Of a DNA stretch of 64,000 nucleotides, positions 17,784 through 28,180 are shown one piece after another (the first letter of the stretch is position 1; the number at the start of each line of letters is the position of its first letter). The stretch covers positions 62,001-126,000 of the forward strand of contig NZ_WJPO01000006.1 in the NCBI RefSeq assembly GCF_009649175.1, given 5' to 3'. Made by a program: the position numbers and the translations under genes. Source of the DNA: Rhodovulum strictum (lineage in GTDB: Bacteria; Pseudomonadota; Alphaproteobacteria; Rhodobacterales; Rhodobacteraceae). The notes under the pieces are model-generated. The model ran no database searches. It saw nothing but the letters and a program-made list of their open reading frames with translations, and was not told the DNA's origin.

Positions 17784-19427
17784 CTAGACCAGCCGCGACA
17801 CCTCGACCGCGGCGCGCACGAAATCGGCGAACAGGGGATGCGGGGCGAAGGGTTTGGATTTCAGTTCGGGGTGGAACTGCACGCCGATGAACCAGGGGTG
17901 ATCCTTCCACTCGACGATCTCGGGCAGGCGGCCATCGGGGGACATTCCCGAAAAGACCAGCCCGCAGGCCTCAAGCTGGTCGCGATACTTGATGTCCACC
18001 TCGTAGCGGTGGCGGTGGCGTTCCTCGATCACGGTGGCGCCGTAGATCCCGGCCACTTTCGAGCCTGCGGCCAGATGGGCGGTATAGCTGCCCAGCCGCA
18101 TCGTGCCGCCCTTGGCGTCATCGGCCTTGCGGGTGACGGTGGCATTGCCCTGCACCCATTCCTTGAGGTGATAGACGACGGGCGTGAACCGCTTGCGGCC
18201 CGCCTCGTGGTCGAACTCCTCGGAGCCCGCATCGGCCAGTTGCGCGACATTGCGCGCCGCCTCGATCACCGCCATCTGCATGCCCAGACAGATCCCCAGA
18301 TAGGGGATCCGGCGGGTGCGGGCGAATTGCGCGGCCTTGATCTTGCCCTCGGTCCCGCGTTCGCCGAACCCCCCGGGCACGAGGATCGCGTGGAAGCCTT
18401 CGAGCCAGGGCGAGGGGTCCTCGCGCTCGAAGATCTCGGCGTCGATCCATTCGGCCTTGACGCGCACCCGGTTGGCCATGCCGCCATGGGTCAGCGCCTC
18501 GGCGATGGATTTGTAGGCATCCTCAAGCTGGGTGTATTTCCCGACAATGGCCACCCGCACCTCGCCCTCGGCGTTGAAGATGCGGTCCGACACATCCTCC
18601 CATTTGGTCAGGTCGGGCTTCGGCGCCGGGCTGATCTGAAAGGCATCCAGAACCGCCTGGTCCAGCCCTTCGCGGTGATAGGCCAGCGGCGCCTCGTAGA
18701 TCGACTTCAGATCCTGCGCGGCGATCACGGCGTCGGGGCGGACATTGCAGAACAGCGCCAGCTTGGCGCGTTCCTTTTCCGGGATCGGCCCTTCGGAGCG
18801 GCAGACCAGAACATCGGGCGCAATGCCGATCGAGCGCAGTTCCTTGACCGAATGCTGGGTCGGCTTGGTCTTCAGCTCGCCCGAGGCGCGGATATAGGGC
18901 AGCAGCGTCAGATGCATGAAGATGCATTGCCCGCGCGGCTTGTCCTGACTGAACTGGCGGATCGCCTCGAAGAAGGGCAGCCCCTCGATATCGCCCACCG
19001 TGCCGCCGATCTCGCACAGCATGAAATCGACCTCGTCCTCGCAGATGGAGATGAAGTCCTTGATCTCGTTGGTGACATGCGGGATCACCTGGATCGTCTT
19101 GCCCAGATAGTCGCCCCGGCGTTCCTTTTCCAGCACGTTGGAATAGATGCGGCCCGACGAGATCGAGTCGGTCGCGCGCGCCGAAACGCCGGTGAAGCGT
19201 TCGTAATGGCCCAGATCCAGATCGGTCTCGGCACCATCATCGGTGACGAAGACCTCGCCATGCTCGAACGGGCTCATCGTGCCGGGATCGACATTCAGGT
19301 AGGGGTCCAGCTTCCTGAGCCGGACGGTGAAGCCGCGCGCCTGCAACAGCGCCCCCAGGGCCGCCGAGGCCAACCCCTTGCCCAGAGACGAGACCACGCC
19401 GCCCGTGATGAAGATGAATCGTGCCAT
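17784..19427 (-). CDS. pyrG: CTP synthase
   Basis: Glutamine-dependent amination of UTP to CTP; 547 residues, cytoplasmic tetramer. The N-terminal synthase domain begins [21 protein letters not shown] with its nucleotide loop. The C-terminal class I glutaminase domain has the nucleophile in GICLGMQ and the His/Glu pair in QFHPE. Full length. The mRNA leader is unusual: a promoter (19504-19532) is followed by a leader of about 70 bases whose 5' end pairs with the Shine-Dalgarno region, suggesting control by nucleotide levels. The SD is a G-run (19441-19437) nine bases before the ATG. Confidence 0.97.
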   Translation of the reverse strand: MARFIFITGGVVSSLGKGLASAALGALLQARGFTVRLRKLDPYLNVDPGTMSPFEHGEVFVTDDGAETDLDLGHYERFTGVSARATDSISSGRIYSNVLEKERRGDYLGKTIQVIPHVTNEIKDFISICEDEVDFMLCEIGGTVGDIEGLPFFEAIRQFSQDKPRGQCIFMHLTLLPYIRASGELKTKPTQHSVKELRSIGIAPDVLVCRSEGPIPEKERAKLALFCNVRPDAVIAAQDLKSIYEAPLAYHREGLDQAVLDAFQISPAPKPDLTKWEDVSDRIFNAEGEVRVAIVGKYTQLEDAYKSIAEALTHGGMANRVRVKAEWIDAEIFEREDPSPWLEGFHAILVPGGFGERGTEGKIKAAQFARTRRIPYLGICLGMQMAVIEAARNVAQLADAGSEEFDHEAGRKRFTPVVYHLKEWVQGNATVTRKADDAKGGTMRLGSYTAHLAAGSKVAGIYGATVIEERHRHRYEVDIKYRDQLEACGLVFSGMSPDGRLPEIVEWKDHPWFIGVQFHPELKSKPFAPHPLFADFVRAAVEVSRLV

Positions 19428-19438
19428 AGGCTGGCGCC

Positions 19439-19497
19439 CCCGTGATGTTGCTGTCTCGACCGTCCGATTCGGCGCTCGGGCGCCGCAGTATCACGGG
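19439..19497 (-). promoter_or_regulatory. pyrG leader hairpin occluding the Shine-Dalgarno region
   Basis: In the mRNA sense, CCCGTGAT (19497-19490) pairs perfectly with ATCACGGG (19446-19439). After a 2x2 internal loop, TGC (19487-19485) pairs with GCA (19451-19449), and a small hairpin (19484-19471, GGCGC / GCGCC) sits in the loop. The 3' arm covers three of the five G of the SD. The predicted transcript begins in T-C-C-C-G exactly at the 5' arm, so a start at C keeps the full stem while a start at G would lose its outer pairs. This is the layout known from enterobacterial pyrC and pyrD. Alternatively, if transcription began upstream, TCTCGAC (19460-19454 in sense GTCGAGA) could pair with 19505-19499 to form a pseudoknot. 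Confidence 0.55.
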
Positions 19498-19503
19498 AGT
19501 CGA

Positions 19504-19532
19504 GATATAGCGGATTCGGTGCGTGGCCGCAA
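19504..19532 (-). promoter_or_regulatory. Predicted pyrG promoter
   Basis: Reading leftward, -35 TTGCGG (19532-19527), exactly 17 bases, -10 TATATC (19509-19504). The expected start, 6-10 bases beyond, falls on T19498, C19497, C19496, C19495 and G19494. Confidence 0.6.
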
Positions 19533-19635
19533 CCGGACCGCTAGATACTGTTAAGGATTATGATTACGCCTCAATCCCTTGTGGGACAGATGCTGCGGCT
19601 GCGGCACGGCGCTGAACCGGCCGCGCCTGAAGGGC

Positions 19636-20019
19636 CTAATCCGCGCGGGGCGGCAGCAAGGGCGTGGCACCGCCGGGCGTGACGGGCGGCGGCGGCAGCA
19701 GATCGTCGCCCCCGGGCAGGCCCGGCGCGACGGTTTCAGGCGTGGCTTCCTGGACCGGAGCCGAAGAACCGCGGATGCGGTCAACCACCGAGGTTCCGGC
19801 GGCATTCTGCGCGGCAAGGATTGTCAGGGTGATCGAGGTGCCGATGAAGCAGATGGCAAAGAACCATGTCAGCTTGCCGAGCGGCGTGGAGGGCGTGCGG
19901 CCGGTGATCGCGCCGCCGCCTCCCATTCCGAGGCCACCCCCTTCGTTCCTTTGCAGTAGCACGATGCCGATCAGGCAAAGCGCCAGGATCAGGTGGACGA
20001 TGAGGATGACATTTTCCAT
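19636..20019 (-). CDS. secG: Preprotein translocase subunit SecG
   Basis: A 127-residue inner-membrane component of SecYEG. Two transmembrane helices (about residues 3-22 and 50-70) flank the conserved [16 protein letters not shown] turn. The C-terminal tail is proline/glycine-rich and variable, as in other alphaproteobacteria. It lies upstream of pyrG on the same strand with about 208 bases between them, which hold the pyrG promoter and leader. Confidence 0.95.
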   Translation of the reverse strand: MENVILIVHLILALCLIGIVLLQRNEGGGLGMGGGGAITGRTPSTPLGKLTWFFAICFIGTSITLTILAAQNAAGTSVVDRIRGSSAPVQEATPETVAPGLPGGDDLLPPPPVTPGGATPLLPPRAD

Positions 20020-20083
20020 GCGAGGCGGCCCCGGACTCGGTCTGGCGGTCTACCTAAGCCCAACGGGCCGCCCCCGCAACCCC

Positions 20084-20503
20084 TCAGGCCTGCGCCGTTT
20101 TGGGCTCTGCCTTCTTGGCGGGCGTGCTCTTCTTGGCCGGAGCCTTGGTGCCGCTACGCCAGCTCATCGCCGCGGCGAGGATCAGCGACAGCACCGCGAT
20201 GCCGCCCCAGATGTTCGTCGCGCTCACGTCAAGCTCGATGATGCCCTTGTCGACCATGATGTAGCCCAGCAGGCCGAAGATGATGATGACAAGGAACAGG
20301 CCCACCACACCCAGCGCGCGCAGCGTGCCGATGATGTAGACCAGGAACGCGATCGCCAGCATCGCGCCGAGCCCGATTACCAGAGGTCTCTGGTCGGTCT
20401 CGAAATTGGCCTGGGCCCAAGTGTAGTAGTTGTATTGGGTCGGATTGTAGGCGGCCGCCAGAAGGATGGCGGCAATCGCCCAACGAAGCAGAAATCCGGA
20501 CAT
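20084..20503 (-). CDS. DUF6524-like small membrane protein
   Basis: A 139-residue protein with four hydrophobic segments (about residues 4-20, 42-62, 66-88 and 100-118) and a lysine/alanine-rich cytoplasmic tail ([14 protein letters not shown]). It resembles the DUF6524 family; function unknown. The ATG at 20503 has GGAGG ten bases upstream. It is divergent from purA and precedes secG by 64 bases on the same strand. Confidence 0.75.
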   Translation of the reverse strand: MSGFLLRWAIAAILLAAAYNPTQYNYYTWAQANFETDQRPLVIGLGAMLAIAFLVYIIGTLRALGVVGLFLVIIIFGLLGYIMVDKGIIELDVSATNIWGGIAVLSLILAAAMSWRSGTKAPAKKSTPAKKAEPKTAQA

Positions 20504-20697
20504 TTCTCGTCCTCCGTGGTTGTACCTCGACAGATGCCGACTCGCGGCAGAGTCTACCTCTGGATAGCCTTGTTGCGGCGAAAAATGGCCTGCCTCATCG
20601 TCGCAGGGATCGCCGACCGGCGATGTGCCGCGCGGCCGCGGGCCTTTCCGAAGCCGGGATGCCCCGCCCCGCGGCGTCGGTCGGCGGCGAAAAGCGC

Positions 20698-20725
20698 TTG
20701 CCTCGGCGACCGGGGCCGATATACC
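20698..20725 (+). promoter_or_regulatory. Predicted purA promoter
   Basis: -35 TTGCCT (20698-20703), a 16-base spacer and -10 TATACC (20720-20725), leaving a leader of about 33 bases before the purA ATG. The rest of the 20504-20697 intergenic region shows no clear site. Confidence 0.45.
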
Positions 20726-20764
20726 TCCGCGGGTTTGCAGCCAGCTACGCAAGGAAGGACAGCC

Positions 20765-22056
<1,292 letters not shown>

Positions 22057-22057
<1 letters not shown>

Positions 22058-22329
22058 TGGCCCTGTCCTGGAAAGCCCGCCGCCGCTGGTCGCTCGTCAT
22101 CCTGCTGATCGGGCTTCCGGCCTATGTGGTTGCGGCCGTGACGGTGGTGGGCCTGTTCGACCGCCCGCCCTTCTGGGCAGAACTGGCGATCTATGTCGCG
22201 CTGGGCATCGTCTGGGCCCTGCCCTTCCGCTTCGTGTTTCGCGGCATCGGCAAGCCCGACCCTGACGCGCCCCAACCCGGCCCCGCGGATGGACCGCGGC
22301 ACGGCGGGGACCAATCGGCCAGAAAGTGA
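22057..22329 (+). CDS. DUF2842 family membrane protein
   Basis: A 90-residue protein beginning MALSWKARRRWSLVILLIG with two transmembrane helices (about residues 12-34 and 42-60) and a proline-rich tail. It matches DUF2842, an alphaproteobacterial family of unknown function. Its ATG overlaps the purA stop by one base. Confidence 0.8.
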
Positions 22330-22370
22330 CCCAACGATCGCGCCGGATTCTGCCGCGGCGGCGCCCGGGC

Positions 22371-24317
22371 TCAGGCGTGGCGCAGTTCTGCCTCGGGCGT
22401 GTCAGCCTCCGGCGCTGGCACAGACAGCACGTACTCGCCCCGCCGGACCTTGCGGAAGGTGCCGCAGCGCAAGAGGTTGGCAAAGGCGTTCAGCAGTTCT
22501 TCGCGAGAGGTTTCCGGAGCGAGATGCCCGACCGCGAGGCGCAGCACCTCGGGGCGAGCGAACTGTTCCTGGCCGCGTTCGGTCCGAAGATAGGCAGCGG
22601 CCGTCACAAGCATGCCTTCGACGCCGTCGGTCTCGCGCTCGGCCAGATAGAGGGCAAAGCCCAGATCGGTGACAGAATCGCGCCCCGGATCCATGCCCTG
22701 CGGACCACCCAGGTCATCCTCAGCGCTGACCCGGCGCGGGCGGATAGCGGTGGTGTCCTTGCCCGGATCCGGCAGGATCATGTCTACGCGCTGTTCCGAG
22801 ACCAGTATCAGCGGCGCCAGACGCGGCGTTTCGTCGGCAGCGGTATCGGCCGTGTTGTCGCGATTGCCCCGCACGACCTTGGCCAGAACCTGACGATAGG
22901 GCCGACGGGCATGCTCGTCCTCGGCTCCGGCGGAACGCCCGCCGCCGGATTTCAGGTCGGCAAAGGTAGCCGCCACCGCGGCCTTGAAATGCGCGATCGA
23001 GGCACGGCGGCGGGTCAACTCGACGCCGTCGAGTTTGGTATTGGTCTCGTCCCAGAGCCGTTGAAGCGCGATTTCCACCTGCGTCGGGGCGGCCGGGGGC
23101 AGCAGATCCTGCTGCGCTGCGTCCGTTTCGCCGGGCGCGGGCTCGTCCGGGTGCACCTCTGCAGGGCTGGCGGGCGACAGGGCCTCGGCTGTCTCTGGCT
23201 CCAGTGGCCTGTCCAGCACCAAGGGTCCATCGGTGGCCAGCGGCATGTCCGGCACATCGTCAACGGTGTTTTCGGGAGCCGCGGCGATGGCGGGCGGGGG
23301 CAGGGTTTCCTGCGCCTCGGGCAAATCAGTTTCCACGGGCGACTCTGCGGGCGGCGCGTCGGGGGCGGACCCGAACTCGGCCCAGACCGCGGCAAGTTCG
23401 GCCTGCAATTCGGCTTCGAGCGCATCGGGCAGGCGCGCCTCGTCCTTGGCCGGTACCGGCGGTTTGTCCGGCATGCTGGCGGTTTGGGCAGACATCGCGG
23501 GCCAATGCACGGCCAGGTCTTCGCGCTTGAGCTTGAGGACCCGAGCACGGGCACGCAAAGGCGCGGCATCGGTTCCGGGCACCGCCGCGACCGGGCGGCC
23601 AAGCGCAGCCAGAAGCCGCGCCCGCGCCGCGTCGCCGCCGCCGGGCTCAGCCGTCGCTGCGGCTTCGGGCTCGGGACCGCCATCGGCCACGATCACGGGG
23701 GCCAGGGAGTCGGCATCAACGGCGGTGTCGTCCACCGTGTCGGCGCACAATTCCGCGGCCGACTCGGCAAGGGAAGGGTCCGGCGCTTCTGCGGCCGGAT
23801 CAGGCGACTTTGGGCCGGGGTGGCCCTCCGTCCAGGGGGTGGGCGGCGCATCGGGCTCGAACTCGATCCCGGCAAATGGCGCGCCATATTCGGCCGGGGC
23901 GGTGGCGCGGGCGTTTTCGACAACGGCGCGGATGCGCGCAAGCTTGGCCGCAACGGTTTCCGGTTCCTCGGCCGCGCGCGTGCCATGGTTGGGCGGGGCG
24001 GGATGGGCGTCCGCTCGGGCCGATGTCTCGGCAAAGACAGGCGGATGGTCGGCGCCGGACAGCACGGCGGGGCGCAGCACGATGCCATCCTCGCCCACCC
24101 GCGCCTCGACCCGGCTGCGGATCTCCCGCTCGGCTATGCGTTTCAGCATCCCGGCATCCGGGTTGGGCGGTTCTGCACCGAAATAACGATCCTCGGCGGC
24201 AAGATCACGGAAGTATTCGGCAATCGCCTTCATCATGCCAAAGGAATCCTCGAACCCCTCGAGGGTGCACGAGAAGGTGCCGTAGGACACCGTCAGAATC
24301 TTGCTTGCACCGACCAT
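22371..24317 (-). CDS. Large uncharacterised alphaproteobacterial protein
   Basis: A 648-residue soluble protein I cannot assign to a function. The N-terminal 75 residues (ASKILTVSYGTFSCTLEGFE, then an EYFRDLAAEDRYFGAEPP segment) look conserved and folded. The long middle (about 100-400) is Ala/Pro/Glu-rich and probably disordered. A C-terminal part (about 400-640) contains helical RRASIAHFKAAVAATFADLK and ends in a winged-helix-like segment (TSREELLNAFANLLRCGTFRKV). Homologues are often labelled CheA or kinesin by automatic annotation; no histidine kinase or motor motif is visible here. It is divergent from thiamine diphosphokinase. Confidence 0.75.
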   Translation of the reverse strand: MVGASKILTVSYGTFSCTLEGFEDSFGMMKAIAEYFRDLAAEDRYFGAEPPNPDAGMLKRIAEREIRSRVEARVGEDGIVLRPAVLSGADHPPVFAETSARADAHPAPPNHGTRAAEEPETVAAKLARIRAVVENARATAPAEYGAPFAGIEFEPDAPPTPWTEGHPGPKSPDPAAEAPDPSLAESAAELCADTVDDTAVDADSLAPVIVADGGPEPEAAATAEPGGGDAARARLLAALGRPVAAVPGTDAAPLRARARVLKLKREDLAVHWPAMSAQTASMPDKPPVPAKDEARLPDALEAELQAELAAVWAEFGSAPDAPPAESPVETDLPEAQETLPPPAIAAAPENTVDDVPDMPLATDGPLVLDRPLEPETAEALSPASPAEVHPDEPAPGETDAAQQDLLPPAAPTQVEIALQRLWDETNTKLDGVELTRRRASIAHFKAAVAATFADLKSGGGRSAGAEDEHARRPYRQVLAKVVRGNRDNTADTAADETPRLAPLILVSEQRVDMILPDPGKDTTAIRPRRVSAEDDLGGPQGMDPGRDSVTDLGFALYLAERETDGVEGMLVTAAAYLRTERGQEQFARPEVLRLAVGHLAPETSREELLNAFANLLRCGTFRKVRRGEYVLSVPAPEADTPEAELRHA

Positions 24318-24457
24318 GGTCGCTCGCTCTCTCCCCCCGCCACACAGGACGAGTATTTACCATAGGCTCCTTCTCAAAGATGAACAGAAAGTGTTTTTTC
24401 ATGGATTTTTCGGTGTTTCGATTGCGTTGACCCCGATCCTGACCCATTGCTGCAAGG

Positions 24458-25135
24458 ATGCCGCCTCATTTGCTCCAGAGTCCCGCCCCAATCGCAATCC
24501 TCGGGGGAGGTTTCGTTAACCCGAATCACCTGACGCGTGTGCTGCGGCTCGTCGCCGAGGTGGTGGCCGCCGATGGCGGGGCCGATCACGCGCTGGCCGC
24601 CGGGCTGCTGCCGCGGCTGGTGATCGGCGATTTCGACTCGATTTCCGACCACGCGCGCGCCGCCTTGCCACCCGACCGGCTGCATCATGTGGCCGAACAG
24701 GACAGCACCGATTTCGAGAAATGCCTGCGCGCCGTCTCGGCGCCGCTGATCCTGGGGCTGGGGTTCATGGGGGCGCGGATCGACCATGCGCTGGCGGCGA
24801 TGAACGCGCTGGCGCGCTATCCCGACCGGCGCTGCCTGCTGGTGGGCGAGGCGGATATCTGCTTCCTCTGCCCGTCCGAGTTGCACCTTGCCCCGCCCCC
24901 CGGATCGCGGCTGTCGCTGTTCCCGCTGGGTCCGGTACGGGGCGAAAGCACGGGGCTGCGCTGGCCGATCGCGGGGCTCGACTTCGCGCCGGGCGGACGG
25001 ATCGGCACCTCGAACGAGGTCACGGGTCCGGTGCATCTGCGCATCGAAAGCGGCGCAATGGTCGCGATCCTGCCCGAAACGGAACTGGAAATGACGGCCG
25101 AGGCGCTCAGGGCGCAGGCGGCGGTGGGCGGTTGA
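24458..25135 (+). CDS. thiN: Thiamine diphosphokinase
   Basis: Transfers pyrophosphate from ATP to thiamine, making TPP; 225 residues. Family signatures: ILGGGFV, AADGGADHAL, the GDFDSIS metal site and QDSTDFEKCL, with a beta-rich C-terminal substrate domain. The ribosome site (GCAAGG) is close and weak, but ILGGG requires this start. Its last 29 bases overlap the convergent EamA gene. No TPP riboswitch is visible upstream. Confidence 0.9.
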   Translation: MPPHLLQSPAPIAILGGGFVNPNHLTRVLRLVAEVVAADGGADHALAAGLLPRLVIGDFDSISDHARAALPPDRLHHVAEQDSTDFEKCLRAVSAPLILGLGFMGARIDHALAAMNALARYPDRRCLLVGEADICFLCPSELHLAPPPGSRLSLFPLGPVRGESTGLRWPIAGLDFAPGGRIGTSNEVTGPVHLRIESGAMVAILPETELEMTAEALRAQAAVGG

Positions 25136-26021
25136 GATCGCGCTCGCGCAAAAAGACGTATAGCCCCGAGGCCATGATGATCGCGATGCCCGCCAGCGCC
25201 TGCGCGTCGGGCAGATCGTCGAAGATCAGCAGGCCCAGAACGGCGGCGGCCACGATTTCCAGATATTGCAGGGGCGCGATAACCGCGGTCGGCGCGCGAC
25301 GCAGCGCGGCGCTGAGGAACAGATGCGCAACGGTGGCAGCCAGCCCCACCCCGGCCAGCCAGAGCCAGAAGACGCCCTGCGGCATCACCGGATCAAGCGG
25401 CGCCACCCCCGAGCCCTCGAAGATCACCAGCAGCGGCAAAACCAGCACACAGGCGCCCAGCGCCGTCCAGGCCTGCAACGCCACCGGATGGGTATGGCGC
25501 GCGACCTGCCGCGTCGTCACCATGTAGCAGGCAAAGAAGAAGGCCGTCATCAGCGGCAAGAGCGCCACTGCCCCGAAGGCGGCAAAGCTGGGCCGGATCA
25601 CCAGAAGCGCGCCGACAAAGCCGACGATGCAGGCCAGAACCCGCCGCCAGCCCACGGTTTCGCCCAGCAGAACGGCGCCCAGCAGCGTCAGGATGAAAGG
25701 CTCGACAAAGAAGACCGCGATGGCATCGGCCAGCGGCATCACCCGCAGCGCGGCGAAAAAGGCCGTGGTGGCGGCAAGGATCAGGATGGCGCGCAACAGG
25801 TGCAGCCCCGCTTCGCGCAGCGTCGGGCGGACCAGCGCGCCCAAGAGCGCGGCCAGCGGAATCAGGATCGCCGCCTGCACGGCAAAGCGCGCGGCCGCGA
25901 TCTGGGCAACGGGGATCTCGGCCGAGGCGAGCTTGGCAAAGCTGTCCATCACCGGCGCGGTGACGGTGAAGCCGATCATCAGCAGGATGCCGGGAAGGAT
26001 GCGGTCGGGCGCGGGGCTCAT
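25107..26021 (-). CDS. EamA-family (DMT superfamily) transporter
   Basis: A 304-residue inner-membrane protein with ten hydrophobic segments in two EamA repeats (about residues 10-140 and 150-290), the layout of drug/metabolite exporters. The substrate is not predictable. The ATG at 26021 (MSPAPDR) is taken because hydrophobic sequence begins soon after; an in-frame ATG at 26048 is also possible and neither has a strong ribosome site. The 3' end overlaps thiN tail to tail by 29 bases. Confidence 0.88.
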   Translation of the reverse strand: MSPAPDRILPGILLMIGFTVTAPVMDSFAKLASAEIPVAQIAAARFAVQAAILIPLAALLGALVRPTLREAGLHLLRAILILAATTAFFAALRVMPLADAIAVFFVEPFILTLLGAVLLGETVGWRRVLACIVGFVGALLVIRPSFAAFGAVALLPLMTAFFFACYMVTTRQVARHTHPVALQAWTALGACVLVLPLLVIFEGSGVAPLDPVMPQGVFWLWLAGVGLAATVAHLFLSAALRRAPTAVIAPLQYLEIVAAAVLGLLIFDDLPDAQALAGIAIIMASGLYVFLRERDLNRPPPPAP

Positions 26022-26142
26022 GGGGCAGTGATGCACCGGCCCGGGCATCCCGTCCAGCGTTCAGCGGCACGGGCGCCATCGAGGGGGCTTGCCGGTCCGC
26101 GGGCCGCTGACTAGGTTGGCCGCACACAACCCAGAGACCCCC

Positions 26143-26820
26143 ATGCGGATCGGCATATTGCAGACCGGCCATGCGCCCGACGCGCTTCGGGCGGAGCATG
26201 GCGACTACCCCGACATGTTCACGCGCCTGCTTGCGGGCCAGGGCTTCGATTTCGTCACCCATGACGTCGAGGCGATGGAGTTTCCCGCCTCGCCCCATGA
26301 CGCCGGGGGCTGGTTGATCACCGGCTCGCGCCATGGCGTCTACGAGGACCATCCCTTCATCCCGCCGCTGGAGGGGTTCATCCGCGCCGCAGTTGATGCC
26401 GCGGTGCCGGTCGTGGGCATCTGTTTCGGCCACCAGATCATCGCCCGGGCGCTGGGCGGACAGGTCGAGAAGTTCGTCGGCGGCTGGTCGGTCGGGGCTT
26501 GCGACTACCGGATCGAGGGGCGGCCCTTCCGGCTGAACGCCTGGCATCAGGACCAGGTGATCCGCCCCCCCGACGGGGCCGAAACCATCGGCAGCAACGA
26601 TTTCTGCGCCCATGCCGCGCTGATCTATGGCGACAGGGCGTTTTCGGTTCAGTCCCATCCCGAATTCGACAGCGGTTTCATCGCGGGGCTGATGCAGACC
26701 CGCGGGGCGGGGCTGGTGCCCGACGACCTGCTGGATGCAGCGCGCGCGCGGCTGGACCTGCCCACCGATTCAGATGCCATGGCCGCGCGCATCGCGCGGT
26801 TCTTCACCGAAAGGCGCTAA
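26143..26820 (+). CDS. Class I glutamine amidotransferase-like hydrolase
   Basis: A 225-residue stand-alone glutaminase-fold protein (COG0518-like). The nucleophile elbow is GICFGHQ with Cys near residue 92, and the His/Glu pair is in QSHPEFD. In this cluster, next to a GS-like ligase and a FAD amine oxidase, it is a good candidate for the gamma-glutamyl hydrolase step (PuuD role), although PuuD itself belongs to a different branch. Four bases separate it from the ligase gene. Confidence 0.85.
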   Translation: MRIGILQTGHAPDALRAEHGDYPDMFTRLLAGQGFDFVTHDVEAMEFPASPHDAGGWLITGSRHGVYEDHPFIPPLEGFIRAAVDAAVPVVGICFGHQIIARALGGQVEKFVGGWSVGACDYRIEGRPFRLNAWHQDQVIRPPDGAETIGSNDFCAHAALIYGDRAFSVQSHPEFDSGFIAGLMQTRGAGLVPDDLLDAARARLDLPTDSDAMAARIARFFTERR

Positions 26821-26824
26821 TCCG

Positions 26825-28180
26825 ATGTCAAACTGGCTCGACCAGCTTCCCGAGGCCGCGACGGCCTATCTTGGCGGGCGCAAACCCGACGAGGTGGAAT
26901 GCATCGTTGCCGATCTTGCCGGCGTTGCCCGCGGCAAGGCGATGCCCGCCTCGAAATTCGCCACGCAGGCGCGGTTCTACCTGCCGAACTCGATCTTCCT
27001 TCAGACGATCACCGGCGACTGGGCCGACATTCCGGGTCAGGCATTCACCGAACCCGACATGATCCTGACGCCGGATTTCACCACCGCGACGGCCGCACCC
27101 TGGACGGCCGACCTGACATTGCAGGTGATCCACGACATTTCCGATCAGGCGGGCAACCCGGTGTCGATTGCGCCGCGCAACGTGCTGAAACGGGTGGTCG
27201 GCCTTTACAACGCGCGCGGCTGGAAGCCCATCGTCGCGCCCGAGATGGAATTCTTCCTTGTCGCGCGCAACACCAACCCGGCCGAGCCGGTCGAGGCACC
27301 GATCGGCCGGTCGGGACGCAAGGCCGCCGCGCGGCAGGCCTATTCGATGAGCGCGGTGGACGAATACGGTCCGGTGATCGACGACATCTACGATTTCGCC
27401 GAGGCGCAGGGGCTGGAGATCGACGGCATCCTGCAAGAGGGCGGCGCGGGTCAGGTCGAACTGAACCTGCGCCATGGCGATCCGGTGCGGCTGGCCGACG
27501 AGATCTTCTTCTTCAAGCGGCTGATCCGTGAGGCGGCGCTGCGGCATGACTGCTACGCCACCTTCATGGCCAAGCCGATCGAGGACGAACCCGGTTCCGC
27601 CATGCATATCCACCATTCCGTGGTCGAGACGGTGACGGGCCGCAACATCTTCTCGGAACCCGATGGCGGCGAAAGCCCGGCCTTCATGCATTTCATCGCC
27701 GGGCTTCAGACCCACATGCCGTCCGTGGTGGCGCTGCTTGCGCCCTATGTGAACAGCTATCGCCGCTACGTTCCCGATTTCGCCGCGCCGATCAATCTGG
27801 AATGGGGGCGCGACAACCGCACCACCGGGCTGCGCGTGCCGGTCGCTGAACCCGAGGCGCGCCGGGTCGAGAACCGGCTGGCCGGGATGGATTGCAACCC
27901 CTATCTGGGTATCGCCGCCTCGCTGGCCTGCGGTTATCTGGGCCTGATCGAGGGGGCGCAACCCAAACCCGAATACAAGGGCGATGCCTATTCCGGCGAC
28001 GAGTCGATCCCGCGCAACGTGTCCGAGGCGCTGGACCTTTTCGGCGCGTCCCCGTCCATGCGCTCGGTTCTGGGCGAGGAATTCTGCGCCGTTTATGAAA
28101 GCGTCAAGACGCTGGAATACAAGGAGTTCCTGCAAGTCATCAGTCCGTGGGAGCGTGAGCATCTGCTGCTGAACGTATGA
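26825..28180 (+). CDS. Glutamine synthetase-like gamma-glutamylpolyamine ligase (PuuA-type)
   Basis: A 451-residue GS-fold ligase. Motifs EMEFFLV, GGAGQVELNLRHGDP, SAMHIHHS and the NRTTGLRVP arginine segment are visible. It resembles gamma-glutamylputrescine synthetases that couple glutamate to a polyamine or monoamine using ATP. No adenylylation loop is seen. It lies between the amidotransferase and the oxidase gene, whose ATG overlaps this stop by four bases, so the three are a coupled unit. Confidence 0.88.
   Translation: MSNWLDQLPEAATAYLGGRKPDEVECIVADLAGVARGKAMPASKFATQARFYLPNSIFLQTITGDWADIPGQAFTEPDMILTPDFTTATAAPWTADLTLQVIHDISDQAGNPVSIAPRNVLKRVVGLYNARGWKPIVAPEMEFFLVARNTNPAEPVEAPIGRSGRKAAARQAYSMSAVDEYGPVIDDIYDFAEAQGLEIDGILQEGGAGQVELNLRHGDPVRLADEIFFFKRLIREAALRHDCYATFMAKPIEDEPGSAMHIHHSVVETVTGRNIFSEPDGGESPAFMHFIAGLQTHMPSVVALLAPYVNSYRRYVPDFAAPINLEWGRDNRTTGLRVPVAEPEARRVENRLAGMDCNPYLGIAASLACGYLGLIEGAQPKPEYKGDAYSGDESIPRNVSEALDLFGASPSMRSVLGEEFCAVYESVKTLEYKEFLQVISPWEREHLLLNV

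Noticed and set aside
22371-24317. Chemotaxis kinase CheA
   Set aside because: No histidine phosphotransfer, dimerisation or ATPase motifs are visible.
24318-24457. TPP riboswitch before thiamine diphosphokinase
   Set aside because: The conserved CTGAGA and ACCTGA-type thi-box bases are absent.
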